From DATMNI01 sp035570275 (lineage in GTDB: Bacteria; Acidobacteriota; Terriglobia; Bryobacterales; Bryobacteraceae), in contig DATMNI010000069.1 of the NCBI GenBank assembly GCA_035570275.1, positions 1-64,000 of the forward strand: a DNA stretch of 64,000 nt. The letters run 5' to 3'. Shown here piece after piece: positions 49,716 to 58,600 of this stretch. The first letter of the stretch is position 1; each line of letters starts with the position of its first letter. Under the pieces are notes generated by a model, which saw only the letters and a list, made by a program, of their open reading frames with translations, made no database searches and was not told the origin of the DNA. The position numbers were made by a program, and so were the translations under genes.

Positions 49716-50762
49716 TCAGATACCCGTGGCCCGGATCCAGAAACTCTCGGTCCACTTGCCGCCGGCGGGGACCGACTGCAGGTCGGGATACTTGCCTTCG
49801 TGCGCCAGGTTTACGCCGCTGATGATGGTGGCGAGAGGCTCGAAGCAGATGAACTCCCGTGGCTGACCATTCGGGCCGGCCGGCAGCCAGATGGTAGCGA
49901 CGGTGTACTTGGGCCCAAAGAGCGTCTCCACCGTCTTGCCGCCCGATTCGATCGAGAAGTGGGCGCGGCCGTCGGCGTCGCGTTCCAGGTCGGTAAAACC
50001 GTCGTCCAAGGTACGGCCCCGGAGAGGCAGCGGATTGGGTATGTCGAGTGGCCGCATTTCGCCAGTCGGAATATTGTGCTCACCCGCGATGACGTGAACG
50101 CGGGCGGGAAGGTGTGCCACCCACTCGTCACGGGGGATGTCCGGAATCTGGAAGAACGAGTGAAATCCCATGACCACCGGCATGGCCTCGGTACTCAAAT
50201 TGGAGATGGTGGTCTTCACCTCCAGGGCGCCGCCGGCCAGGCTGTAGGTCATCTCGTATTCATGGGCGAACGGCCATTGCGCCATCAGGTCCGGATATTT
50301 CCAGAACTCAAGCCGGCTGGTAACGTGGGCCGATCGGGCATCCGCCGCCACCTCCGTCACGTGCCAAAGCGGCGAAGTGACCAGCAGGCCGTGACTGGGC
50401 CTCTCGCCGCGGACGTTGCCCAGCGTCATGTTGAACGGGTACCGCTTGCCGTTGGCCCAGAAGGCCTGTTCGTTCAGCAAATCGGCCCATGGGGCAAGGA
50501 ATGGGATGCCGGAGAGCCGCGGCCGTTTCTGAAACTCGCCGACGTCGGCAGACGCGAAGTACAGAATGTTCTTCCCGTGCACCTTCATTTCCACGGCGCG
50601 ATTGCCGATCGAGGGCACGATGGTGACTTCCACCCCAGCCGCAACATCGGTGAGACGAACGATCGGTACATCGTGGTCGGACGTCTGCTCCGCCCGGTAA
50701 TTTTGCGCCAATGAAGTCACGGACAACACCAACAATGCTCCGGCAACACGTTTACCAGTCAT
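49716..50762 (-). CDS. Secreted aldose 1-epimerase-like (galactose mutarotase fold) protein
   Basis: 348 residues. A signal peptide (VAGALLVLSVTSLAQ) precedes the super-beta-sandwich of the mutarotase family: VEVTIVPSIGNRAVEMKVHG, NEQAFWANGKRYPFNMTLGN, and SHGLLVTSPLWHVTEVAADA with the early catalytic His, then PVVMGFHSFFQIPD with the second His. The closing part has EFICFEPLATIISGVNLAHE, where the Glu may be the catalytic base. Substrate: probably a sugar, as its leftward neighbour is a glycoside hydrolase. No strong Shine-Dalgarno precedes the ATG at 50762. Three 14-bp tandem repeats lie upstream at 50798-50839. Confidence 0.8.
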   Translation of the reverse strand: MTGKRVAGALLVLSVTSLAQNYRAEQTSDHDVPIVRLTDVAAGVEVTIVPSIGNRAVEMKVHGKNILYFASADVGEFQKRPRLSGIPFLAPWADLLNEQAFWANGKRYPFNMTLGNVRGERPSHGLLVTSPLWHVTEVAADARSAHVTSRLEFWKYPDLMAQWPFAHEYEMTYSLAGGALEVKTTISNLSTEAMPVVMGFHSFFQIPDIPRDEWVAHLPARVHVIAGEHNIPTGEMRPLDIPNPLPLRGRTLDDGFTDLERDADGRAHFSIESGGKTVETLFGPKYTVATIWLPAGPNGQPREFICFEPLATIISGVNLAHEGKYPDLQSVPAGGKWTESFWIRATGI

Positions 50763-50797
50763 GCTGGGTGGGATACTATCACACTCCTGGCGGGTTT

Positions 50798-50839
50798 TGC
50801 CTCGCCGGTCGTGCCTCGCCAGTCGTGCCTCGCCAGTCT
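50798..50839. repeat. Three 14-bp tandem repeats
   Basis: TGCCTCGCCGGTCG, TGCCTCGCCAGTCG and TGCCTCGCCAGTCT follow one another, and a fourth partial copy (TGCCTTGCG) comes next. They occupy the divergent gap between the mutarotase and the amidohydrolase genes, where promoters for both would lie. Slippage could vary the copy number. Confidence 0.7.
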
Positions 50840-50880
50840 TGCCTTGCGTCCCCGAGGAAGGAGTGATATAAAGTCTCACA

Positions 50881-52209
50881 ATGGGTAGACATCTCTTTAC
50901 CGGGGTCTTGTTGGTTGTGGGTGGCACGGGCATCGTCCCATCGTCCGTCTGGGCGCAGACCGATTACGACCTGCTCATCAAGGGCGGGCACGTGATTGAC
51001 GGCAAGAACAGTATCAGCGCCGTGCGCGATGTGGCAATCAAGGACGGCAAGATCGCCGCCGTGGCGCCCAACATCGCGGCGTCGCTGGCGCTGAAGACCG
51101 TAGACGCCTCGGGTTTATACGTCACTCCGGGCCTGGTCGATATCCACGTTCACGTGTACCCTGGCTTGATCAGGAATTCCTACGCGGCCGGCTCCTGGGG
51201 CCTGCAGCCGGATGGCTTCACCTTGCGGGCCGGCGTCACCACCGTTGCCGACGCCGGATCGTCCGGATGGCGGAACTTCGAAGATTTCAAAACCCGGATT
51301 ATCGACACGCAGAAAACGCGCGTGCTTTCTTTTCTCAACATCGTGGGAGCCGGGATGGGGTCGGGGCAAATCGAGCAGAACCTCGAAGACATGGAAGTCA
51401 AGCCGGCGGCGGACACGGCTCTGAAGTACAAAGGCATCATCGTAGGAATCAAGAGCGCGCACTTCAACGGCCCGGAGTGGACCCCTTACATCAACGCCGA
51501 GGAGGTGGGAAAGATCGCCCACATTCCGGTGATGGTGGACTTCGGCGGCAACGTCCGCGCGGGGCGCACTCTGTATGACTTGTTGAACAAGTACTTCCGC
51601 GCCGGAGACATTTTTACCCACATGTACGGCGGCCATCGGGGCGAGCAGGACCCGGACACCAAAGGCCCGAGCAAGGCGATGTTAGACGGCCGCAAGCGCG
51701 GGGTGATCTTCGATGTGGGCCACGGCGGAGGCAGCTTCCTCTGGAGTTGCGCCATTCCGCTGATGAAGGCGGGCTTCATTCCCGATTCCATCTCAACCGA
51801 TCTGCACTATTCCAGCATGAACGCCGGCATGAAGGACATGCTGAACGTCATGGACAAGTTCCTGGCTTTGGGCATGCCGCTGGACGAGGTGATCCTTCGG
51901 TCGACGTGGAATCCGGCGAAGGAAATTCAGCACGAAGAGCTGGGCAACCTGTCGGTAGGCGCGCCGGCCGATGTGACGGTGCTGCGCCTGGAAAAGGGCA
52001 GGTTCGGATTTGTGGACCAGATCGGCGGACGCCTGGACGGCGCTGAGAGACTGCTTTGCGAGATGACGCTGCGCGCCGGCACCGTGGTCTATGATCTGAA
52101 CGGCCTGACCAGCGTGCCCTGGGAGAAGGTGCCGCCGCGCGCACCGGGCCGAGGCGGCCGCGGGCAGGGTGGAGCCGATGCCGCAACTCCGCGGAAGGAC
52201 GCGAAATGA
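50881..52209 (+). CDS. Secreted amidohydrolase/deacetylase-family metallohydrolase
   Basis: 442 residues. A signal peptide (HLFTGVLLVVGGTGIVPSSV, then WAQ) is followed by an amidohydrolase barrel: YDLLIKGGHVIDGKNSISAV, YVTPGLVDIHVHVYPG with the first HxH metal ligands, HFNGPEWTPYINAEEVGKIA, IFTHMYGGH with the next His and FIPDSISTDLHYSSMNAGMK with the Asp/His end of the site. The family includes enzymes for acyl-amino acids and dihydroorotase-like imino rings. The tail is Pro/Gly/Arg-rich (PPRAPGRGGRGQGG). The divergent neighbour is a mutarotase-like gene and the next gene downstream (82 bp) encodes an isomerase-like protein. The substrate is unknown. Confidence 0.85.
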   Translation: MGRHLFTGVLLVVGGTGIVPSSVWAQTDYDLLIKGGHVIDGKNSISAVRDVAIKDGKIAAVAPNIAASLALKTVDASGLYVTPGLVDIHVHVYPGLIRNSYAAGSWGLQPDGFTLRAGVTTVADAGSSGWRNFEDFKTRIIDTQKTRVLSFLNIVGAGMGSGQIEQNLEDMEVKPAADTALKYKGIIVGIKSAHFNGPEWTPYINAEEVGKIAHIPVMVDFGGNVRAGRTLYDLLNKYFRAGDIFTHMYGGHRGEQDPDTKGPSKAMLDGRKRGVIFDVGHGGGSFLWSCAIPLMKAGFIPDSISTDLHYSSMNAGMKDMLNVMDKFLALGMPLDEVILRSTWNPAKEIQHEELGNLSVGAPADVTVLRLEKGRFGFVDQIGGRLDGAERLLCEMTLRAGTVVYDLNGLTSVPWEKVPPRAPGRGGRGQGGADAATPRKDAK

Positions 52210-52290
52210 TCTCTTTGCAGCTTGGGCGGCCTGGGCGGCATTTTTAGGCGGCCTGGCAAGACAACCGGAAAAGGTGAGGTATAGAAATCC

Positions 52291-53289
52291 ATGAAGATTC
52301 CAGAATCGTTCTCACGCCGCGGCTTCCTGGCCGCGGCTGCGGCCGCTTCCGCAGCCAGTCTGCAGGGGCGAAACACGAAACACGTCCCCGTCGGATTGCT
52401 GATTTATGCGGTGCTGGCGGATTGGAAGAAGGACTTTAACGGGACTCTGACCGCAGTGGCACAGATGGGTTATGAGGGCGTGGAACTCACGCAGTACGAG
52501 AGCTGGACGCCGGCCCGCGCCAAGGAGGTTCGGGCACTGCTGGACGGGATTCGGTTGAAGACTTTCGCGACTCACACCGAGCCTGAGTTCTTTGTTCCAG
52601 GGGACAAGATGAAGGGCATGATGGAACTGAACAGAATCCTGGGCACACAAACCGTTTGCTGTGTCAGGGGACTGGCGAATTCAGCCACGCCGGCTGCGAA
52701 CAACCCTGCCAGAGCGAACAACCCTGCGGGCGCGAATGCCGCCCCCGGCGGGCCCAATGGTCAGGGCAAGAAAGGTGGAGGCGGAGGCGGCGGTGGGGCT
52801 GAAATCGGCTATCACCCCGTCAAGGCAACCAATGAAGCCGACGCCTGGAAGGAGTTGGCGGACGTGCTGCAGGCCGCGGCCGAGACCATCAAACGGGATA
52901 AGATGGCGGTCAGCTTCCACAACCACGCGGTGGAGTTTCAAACGCGGGGCAACGGCGTCGGGCGCCCCATCGACACGCTGGCCAAGGCGAAGGGCCTGAC
53001 GTTCCACACCGACGTCAACGTTGCCATCCGCGCCGGTTCGGACGTGGTGGCCTTCATTAAACGATACCCCGGCAAGAGCGATTGCCTGCTGCTCACGGAC
53101 GGTCCTGCCGACGCCGACCGGCACGCGCCGGCTTTCGGCAAGGGCGATACCCCGTGGAAGGATGTCTTCGCGGCGGCTGAGAGCGTGGGCGGCGTCAAAT
53201 ACTATCTGCTCACGCACGGGGCAACCGAATTGACGCCGCTGGAGACGGTCAAGAGAGATCTGGAGCAGTACAAGGCGATTCACGGGTAG
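52291..53289 (+). CDS. Tat-exported sugar phosphate isomerase/epimerase-like TIM barrel
   Basis: 332 residues. A Tat-like signal (SRRGFLAAAAAASAASLQG) precedes a xylose-isomerase-like TIM barrel: QMGYEGVELTQYESWTPARA, KTFATHTEPEFFVPGDKMKG, MAVSFHNHAVEFQTRGNGVG and LTFHTDVNVAIRAGSDVVAF, which carry the HxE/H and D metal-ligand positions. In the middle an insertion of about 40 residues (PAANNPARANNPAGA, then a Gly-rich run) breaks the usual barrel order, and looks disordered. The gene follows the amidohydrolase by 82 bp on the same strand. Its sugar substrate and whether the insertion is tolerated are unknown. Confidence 0.82.
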   Translation: MKIPESFSRRGFLAAAAAASAASLQGRNTKHVPVGLLIYAVLADWKKDFNGTLTAVAQMGYEGVELTQYESWTPARAKEVRALLDGIRLKTFATHTEPEFFVPGDKMKGMMELNRILGTQTVCCVRGLANSATPAANNPARANNPAGANAAPGGPNGQGKKGGGGGGGGAEIGYHPVKATNEADAWKELADVLQAAAETIKRDKMAVSFHNHAVEFQTRGNGVGRPIDTLAKAKGLTFHTDVNVAIRAGSDVVAFIKRYPGKSDCLLLTDGPADADRHAPAFGKGDTPWKDVFAAAESVGGVKYYLLTHGATELTPLETVKRDLEQYKAIHG

Positions 53290-53329
53290 GTTGGGAACGG
53301 GGGCGTGCTGTAAGCCAAGACGCCCGCGG

Positions 53330-54865
53330 CTATCGACGCTCCGATCTACTCTCGGTCGCTATCATCGCTGCCGCGCTCAAGGAACTTGCCAGCGCCAGCC
53401 CCATCGCCACCCAAAGTACCGCGCGATAGCCGGCGACAAATGCTTCCCGGATAGCTTGCCGTCCGCGCACGTCCCGCGTTTCCGCGGCGGCTAGCTTGGA
53501 TCGCCCGGCCTCGATTTGCGCCCGCACGGCCGGCGCCAGGTTGAGACTGTCCAATCGCCGCTCCAGAGCGCTTTGGAAAACGCCGCTGAGTATCGCTCCG
53601 AAAACTGCCACGGCGAGCAAACTTGCGATGCGCGAGACCGCATTGTTAATCCCGGAAGCCGCTCCAGCGTAGCCCGGCTCCACTGCGTTCATCACGGTGG
53701 TGGTGAGCGGGGCAACGCTGATCGCCATGCCGAGGCCCAGCGTCAACACTGCGGGGAAGAACGTGGTCCAGTAGGGCCCGCCAATGCCGGGCCTGGCAAA
53801 CAAGGCGAATCCGGCCGCCGCGATCAGGGGGCCTACAACCAGCGGAGCCTTGGCGCCGTAGCGATCGAGCAGTCCGCCAGACCAGCGAGACAACAAGAAC
53901 ATTAACAAGATGAAAGGCAGCAGAGCACCTCCCGCTTCCGTCGGCGAGTAGCCTTGCACCTGCATCAAATCGAGCGGGAAGAAGAAGAGCATACCGCTCA
54001 ACGCCGCGTAGAGAAAAAGTGTGAGCAGGTTGGCTCCGCTAAAATTGCGGGAACGAAACAGACGGAGCGGAATCATCGGCGACGACGTGCGCGCCTCCCA
54101 ATACAGCAGTGCCATCAGGGCGACGGCCCCAACTATGCCTGCGACCGGCGCCGATTCGATCAGGGCAAAAACGATTCCGCCGAAACCAAGCGCCGCCAAC
54201 AGGCCGCCGAACCAGTCGAACGGCCGGCCTTGGTTGCCGGCCTTGCTTTCCGGGACTTTCCAAAGAACCAGTATCAGAACGGCCAGGCCTATTGGAATAT
54301 TAATGAAAAACACCCATCTCCACGAACCGTGCTCAACGAACCATCCACCCAGGACGGGACCGATGGCGGCGGTAATTGACGTGAAACCAGACCACGTCCC
54401 GATCGCGCGGCCGCGCTCCGTCTGTGAAAAATTGGCGCTGATCAGAGCCAGGCTGCCGGGGACAAGCAGCGCCCCGCCAATTCCCTGGAGACCCCTCGCA
54501 ATAATGAGCTGCCGGATGTCGGGCGCGAGTCCGCACCAGGCGGAGGCTACGGAGAAGAGCCCTACACCGGCGGCGAAGATCTTGCGCCGGCCGTACCGGT
54601 CTCCCAAAGAGCCGCCAATGAAAATTAGGGCTGCAAGGAAAAGTGCGTACGATTCTACAACCCATTGAACATCCGCCAGCGTCGCACGCAGGGCCGATTG
54701 CAATGCCGGCAGCGCCACGTTCACCACCGTTCCATCAATAAAGGCCATGCTCGTCGCGAGAATGGTCGCGGCGATAATCCAGCCGCCATTCGTCGCAGCC
54801 GGCCTATCGCACCCGCCCGCGAGGATTGCGGCTTCGTCGCAAGGAGGCTTGGCGATGTTGGCCAT
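53330..54865 (-). CDS. MFS transporter, DHA2/EmrB-QacA family
   Basis: 511 residues with about 14 membrane segments, for example WIIAATILATSMAFIDGTVV, then LIFIGGSLGDRYGRRKIFAA (motif A GDRYGRR), QLIIARGLQGIGGALLVPGS (motif C/D region) and IGPVLGGWFVEHGSWRWVFF. This is the DHA2 multidrug family, acting as a proton antiporter for hydrophobic or cationic drugs. No HlyD or TolC partner is adjacent, unlike the pump at 21.7-26.6 kb. A start at 54865 is chosen; the longer in-frame extension to 54940 adds an unlikely leader. It lies downstream of the candidate selenoprotein on the same strand, 141 bp apart. Confidence 0.9.
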   Translation of the reverse strand: MANIAKPPCDEAAILAGGCDRPAATNGGWIIAATILATSMAFIDGTVVNVALPALQSALRATLADVQWVVESYALFLAALIFIGGSLGDRYGRRKIFAAGVGLFSVASAWCGLAPDIRQLIIARGLQGIGGALLVPGSLALISANFSQTERGRAIGTWSGFTSITAAIGPVLGGWFVEHGSWRWVFFINIPIGLAVLILVLWKVPESKAGNQGRPFDWFGGLLAALGFGGIVFALIESAPVAGIVGAVALMALLYWEARTSSPMIPLRLFRSRNFSGANLLTLFLYAALSGMLFFFPLDLMQVQGYSPTEAGGALLPFILLMFLLSRWSGGLLDRYGAKAPLVVGPLIAAAGFALFARPGIGGPYWTTFFPAVLTLGLGMAISVAPLTTTVMNAVEPGYAGAASGINNAVSRIASLLAVAVFGAILSGVFQSALERRLDSLNLAPAVRAQIEAGRSKLAAAETRDVRGRQAIREAFVAGYRAVLWVAMGLALASSLSAAAMIATESRSERR

Positions 54866-55006
54866 AATACATTGTGCGCAGGACTTGGGCGGAATCAAGT
54901 AGCCGAAACTGCTCACCGGGCCGCCGCCGGCGTCCGGCATCTTGATCAGCCCACATCAAACGAACTGCCATACATCCCCAAGCGGCGGGCGGATCGACAA
55001 TCCGCA

Positions 55007-55603
55007 TTAGCTGCGAATGTAGCCGTGGGCCGCGGTGCGCTTGCCGCCCTGGCGGTGGGCTTCGTCGGATAGGGCGTGGACGCCGCTGGCGTCGATCCAG
55101 CGGTTGTAGAAATTGAAGAGGCCACAGACCGTGATGGCGAAGTAAATGGCTTCGTCGTTCCAACCGGCTTCGTGGAGCGGGGCAATATCGGCGGGCGTGA
55201 TGCGCGGCGAATCGTGGTTAACCTTCTTCACGAAGCGGAAGAGGGCTTTGTGCTTTTCGTCCAGGGGCGAAGTCTCCAGGTCGCGCAGCACGGCCCAGAC
55301 CAGGGCTTCGTCGTTCAGCAGTTCCGCCGCAACTGCGGCGTGGGACTTGATTCAAAAGGGGCAGTCGTTGCGGTACGACGTGTAGGCGGCGATCAGTTCG
55401 CGAATCCCGGGGGGCATGGGCGCGGGGCCGCGCATGATGGCCTGCGTGAACCGGGCCAGGTGCTCGGTGGCTTCCGGCAGGTAGCCGAACATGTGCCAGA
55501 TCTGCGGGTACTCGGCGCCGTTCGACTGCATCATGCGGATCAAATCGGCGTATGGCCCGGGTTTGGCGCCGGCCTCAACGGCGGGGAGAAACATCGGCTG
55601 CAT
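55007..55603 (-). CDS. AhpD/carboxymuconolactone-decarboxylase-like protein with an in-frame UGA (candidate selenoprotein)
   Basis: 198 residues when the UGA at 55354-55352 is read as Sec84. Upstream sequence ends RELIAAYTSYRNDCPF, downstream continues in the same frame as IKSHAAVAAELL and then SPLDEKHKALFRFVKKVNHD and FAITVCGLFNFYNRWIDASG, to the stop at 55007. The family motif is CxxC-xxx-H (AhpD: Cys130-Cys133-His137). Here C81, U84 and H88 fit exactly, so UGA replaces the catalytic second Cys. A 6-bp stem with loop AGUU starts 12 nt after the UGA. AGGAGC lies 8 bp before the ATG. Simple nonsense mutation is the alternative, but the long, well-conserved tail argues against it. Confidence 0.85.
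55325..55340 (-). promoter_or_regulatory. Bacterial SECIS-like hairpin after the in-frame UGA
   Basis: In the transcript the nucleotides 12-27 after UGA form CGCCGC, loop AGUU, GCGGCG (plus-strand positions 55325-55340), a perfect 6-bp stem. The apical loop starts 18 nt after the UGA and has G as its second base. Bacterial SECIS elements are described as having a G among the first two loop bases and a loop 16-37 nt from the UGA, so the element fits. The stem also encodes Ala-Ala-Val-Ala. Confidence 0.7.
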
Positions 55604-55684
55604 GAATTGCGCTCCTGGTATAGGCTACCGCATCGGCGCAGGAGCGCAGGCGGGCGATGGGCCGGCCTGCTTCCCGGTTGAAGT

Positions 55685-58600
55685 CTAAAAGCTGAACCGG
55701 GCGCCGATCTGGAACGCGCGCGGCCCGCCCGAACCGAAGGTCTGGTTGACGCGCTGCGTGGGTTGACCGAAGTTGAACGATTGCGCCGCCGGGTTCGCGT
55801 TCTTGGTATCCAGGGTGGACGAGTACCCACTCAGATTGGCGATATTGAACGCATTGAAGATTTCGCCGAAGAGGGAGAGCCTGGCGCGTTCCTTATAGTG
55901 GAACACTTTGGTCACGCGGAAATCCTGGGTGAAGGTCGGTTCGCCAAGCTGGTAGTCCGATGGCAGCGCCAAGGGACTGATGACGCCTCCGTTGGCATTC
56001 TTCTGGCCGGCATAAGTGGCGTTGAACGTGTCAACTGCTTTGGCGAGATCGGCCTTGCCGCATCCTGCATTGAGGCAGCCGAAGTTGAGGCCGGGAAGCG
56101 GCTCGGTGCTGCCGGCGGGCGTGGTGCCGGGGAGATCCAGACTGCTTACATTGGCGGTTTGCGGTGTCCGGCTGATGATTGACGAATTGACGCTGATGTT
56201 GAACCCCCAGCGCAATTCCACTGTACCGGCGACATTCAGGTTGTGGTGCGGCAGATACTGGCCGTAGCCGGACATCCAGTTGGTGTCGTCCCAAACGGTC
56301 TCGCTGAGGCCTTTCTGAAGCGCGTACGAAGCCGTGAACTGGTAATGATTCTGGAAGCGTTTGGCAAGCTTGACCAGCAGCCCGTCGTAGACGGCGCGGC
56401 CCTGGTCGGTCCAGAGGGTAATGGTGCCCGTGGAGCACTCGATGCCGGCTACGAATACCTCGCTGGCCGCACATTTTCGAATAACCGGCGTCTGCACACC
56501 GTTGACGTAGCGATTGAAGAGGTTATAGTCGACCTCGGAAAGGCTCACGTTTTCACCCTGCCGCCGCGCCCAGTCCGCGTTGAGCACCAGGCCATAGCCG
56601 AGATCGCGCTGGATGCCGATGGAGGTTTGATAGCTGCGGGCCAGCGGGAAGTGGGTGGGATAGATCTCGACGCCCTGCTTGGCGACGTCAATACCGCTGA
56701 CCGTGTACGCACCATCCCGCTGGGGGTTTTGGGGAGCCAGCTTGGCCTGGATACCCGGCAGTTCCTGGTTCACCAGATTCTGAAACTGACCGATGGTCAT
56801 GTTATAGAGGGCGTTCAACGAGAGATTCGCGCCCACCGGAAGCGGGGCATTCCCAGCGGCGAAATTGATAATGCCCGGATAGATATTCGTGAAAGCGCTG
56901 GCGGCCAGCGTGCTCCGGCCATTGCCGACGGGCCCGATTACCGAGGCTTCGCGCAGCTTGTAGTATCCCGGCGTGCTGTCCCAGTAGATGCCGGCGCCGC
57001 CGCGGATCACGGTCTTGTTGTCATGGAACGGGCTCCAGGCAAAGCCGACGGCGGGCTGAAACTCCTTGGTGTTATTCACCGTCGGTCCCAGGTTGTCCGG
57101 CCCCGTCCCCAGGATCGGCGCCAGGTACTGCGGCTTGGCCAGATTGGAGTTGTAGAAGCCCTTCTGCGCGTTCCACGCCAGACCATAATTGAGGGTGAAA
57201 TGCGGCGTGATCTTCCAGGCGTCCTGAAAATAGATGCGGTATTGATCGTAATAACGCTGCGAGTCATAGCCGTAGGGAGCCGGTGTGGAAACCGCCCCCA
57301 CGCCGATGCCGCTGAAGATGCTGCTGGCGATATTCAAAACCGGCAGGTTCAGCACATCGGCATCGGTTTTCAGCACGGTCGGAAGGGTGGGAAAGAACGT
57401 CGAGGTCAAGGCTCCAAACGTATTCCGGATATACGTCGGCGAGTACGCGCCCACGCACATGGGCGTGCAGAATCCCCAAAGCCCGGCCGACTTGGTGGGG
57501 TTGATATCGCCGCCAAAGCGGAGCCGATGCGTTCCCTTTTGCCAGGTGAGGCTCTCCACCACCTCAAACCGGCGCGTGTTGCGGCCCTGGGGCGCGTTAA
57601 AGTTGGGACCGACCGCCGGCATGTTGGAGCCGACGAAGGTGAATACGTTAGGCAGGCTGCCGGCTACGCAGGGGGCCGAACAGTCCCCCGCCGAGGCCTG
57701 ATAGTTGTGATTGTTCCAGTAGTTGTACTGGAACCGGAGATCGTTGACCAGCGTCGGCTTGAGGGCGCTGGTGATGCCGACGATGCTTTGGTCCGCCCAG
57801 TTGGTGTTGCGCCCCCAGTTGGAAGGATCCCCGAATTCCAGCGACTGGCCGAAGCCCGCGTTGCCATCGTGGGAGTAGCGCACGAAGAGGGAGTGTTTGC
57901 TCGATAGCCGATCGTCAACGCGGCCACTGAAGGTCTTACCCACGTAGGGGCTGCCGTAGGTGCCGGTGAGCGGCGCAAACGCTGGGTCGGTGCTTTGAAT
58001 GGTCAGAGCCTGCACCTGGTTCATGTACTCGTAATTGAAAAAGAAAAAGAGCTTGTCCTTCTTTAAGGGACCGCCCAGGGCGACGCCGGGATTCCGGCGA
58101 GCGAAAAATGGATTGGGGTTGGCGGGGTTGCGCTGGAGTCCCGGGTAGGCCGCCATGTTGTGATCGCGAAAATAGTAGTAGCCGCTGCCATGCCAGTCAT
58201 TGGTGCCGGAACGGGTCACGACATTCACCGCGCCTCCCGCGGAGATGCCGGTCGACAGGTCGAAATTGACCGAGGAGAGCTGGAATTCCTGCACGGCCTC
58301 CTGGGAGAAGTTCATGGAGGAGATACCGCCGCCGACATCGATGTTATCGGAGACGTTGCCGCCGTCGATGGTAAACAGCGTGCGGTTACCGGCGCCCAAG
58401 ACACTGACCGTGAATAGGGCGTTGAACTGCGCCACCGATCCCGACGTAATGGTCACGCCCGGCTCGAGTTTGGCCAGTTGCATGTAGCTGCGGCCGTTGA
58501 GAGGCAGGTTCTCGATAGTGGCTTGCTGGATGACCCCCTGGATGGTATGGCTGTCGTAGTTGATAGATGCCAGGGCGGCTTCGACGTTGACCACGTCCGT

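Noticed and set aside
56243..57907. Plus-strand frame of 554 codons opposite the second TonB receptor
   Set aside because: It is an antisense shadow without a start signal or family match.
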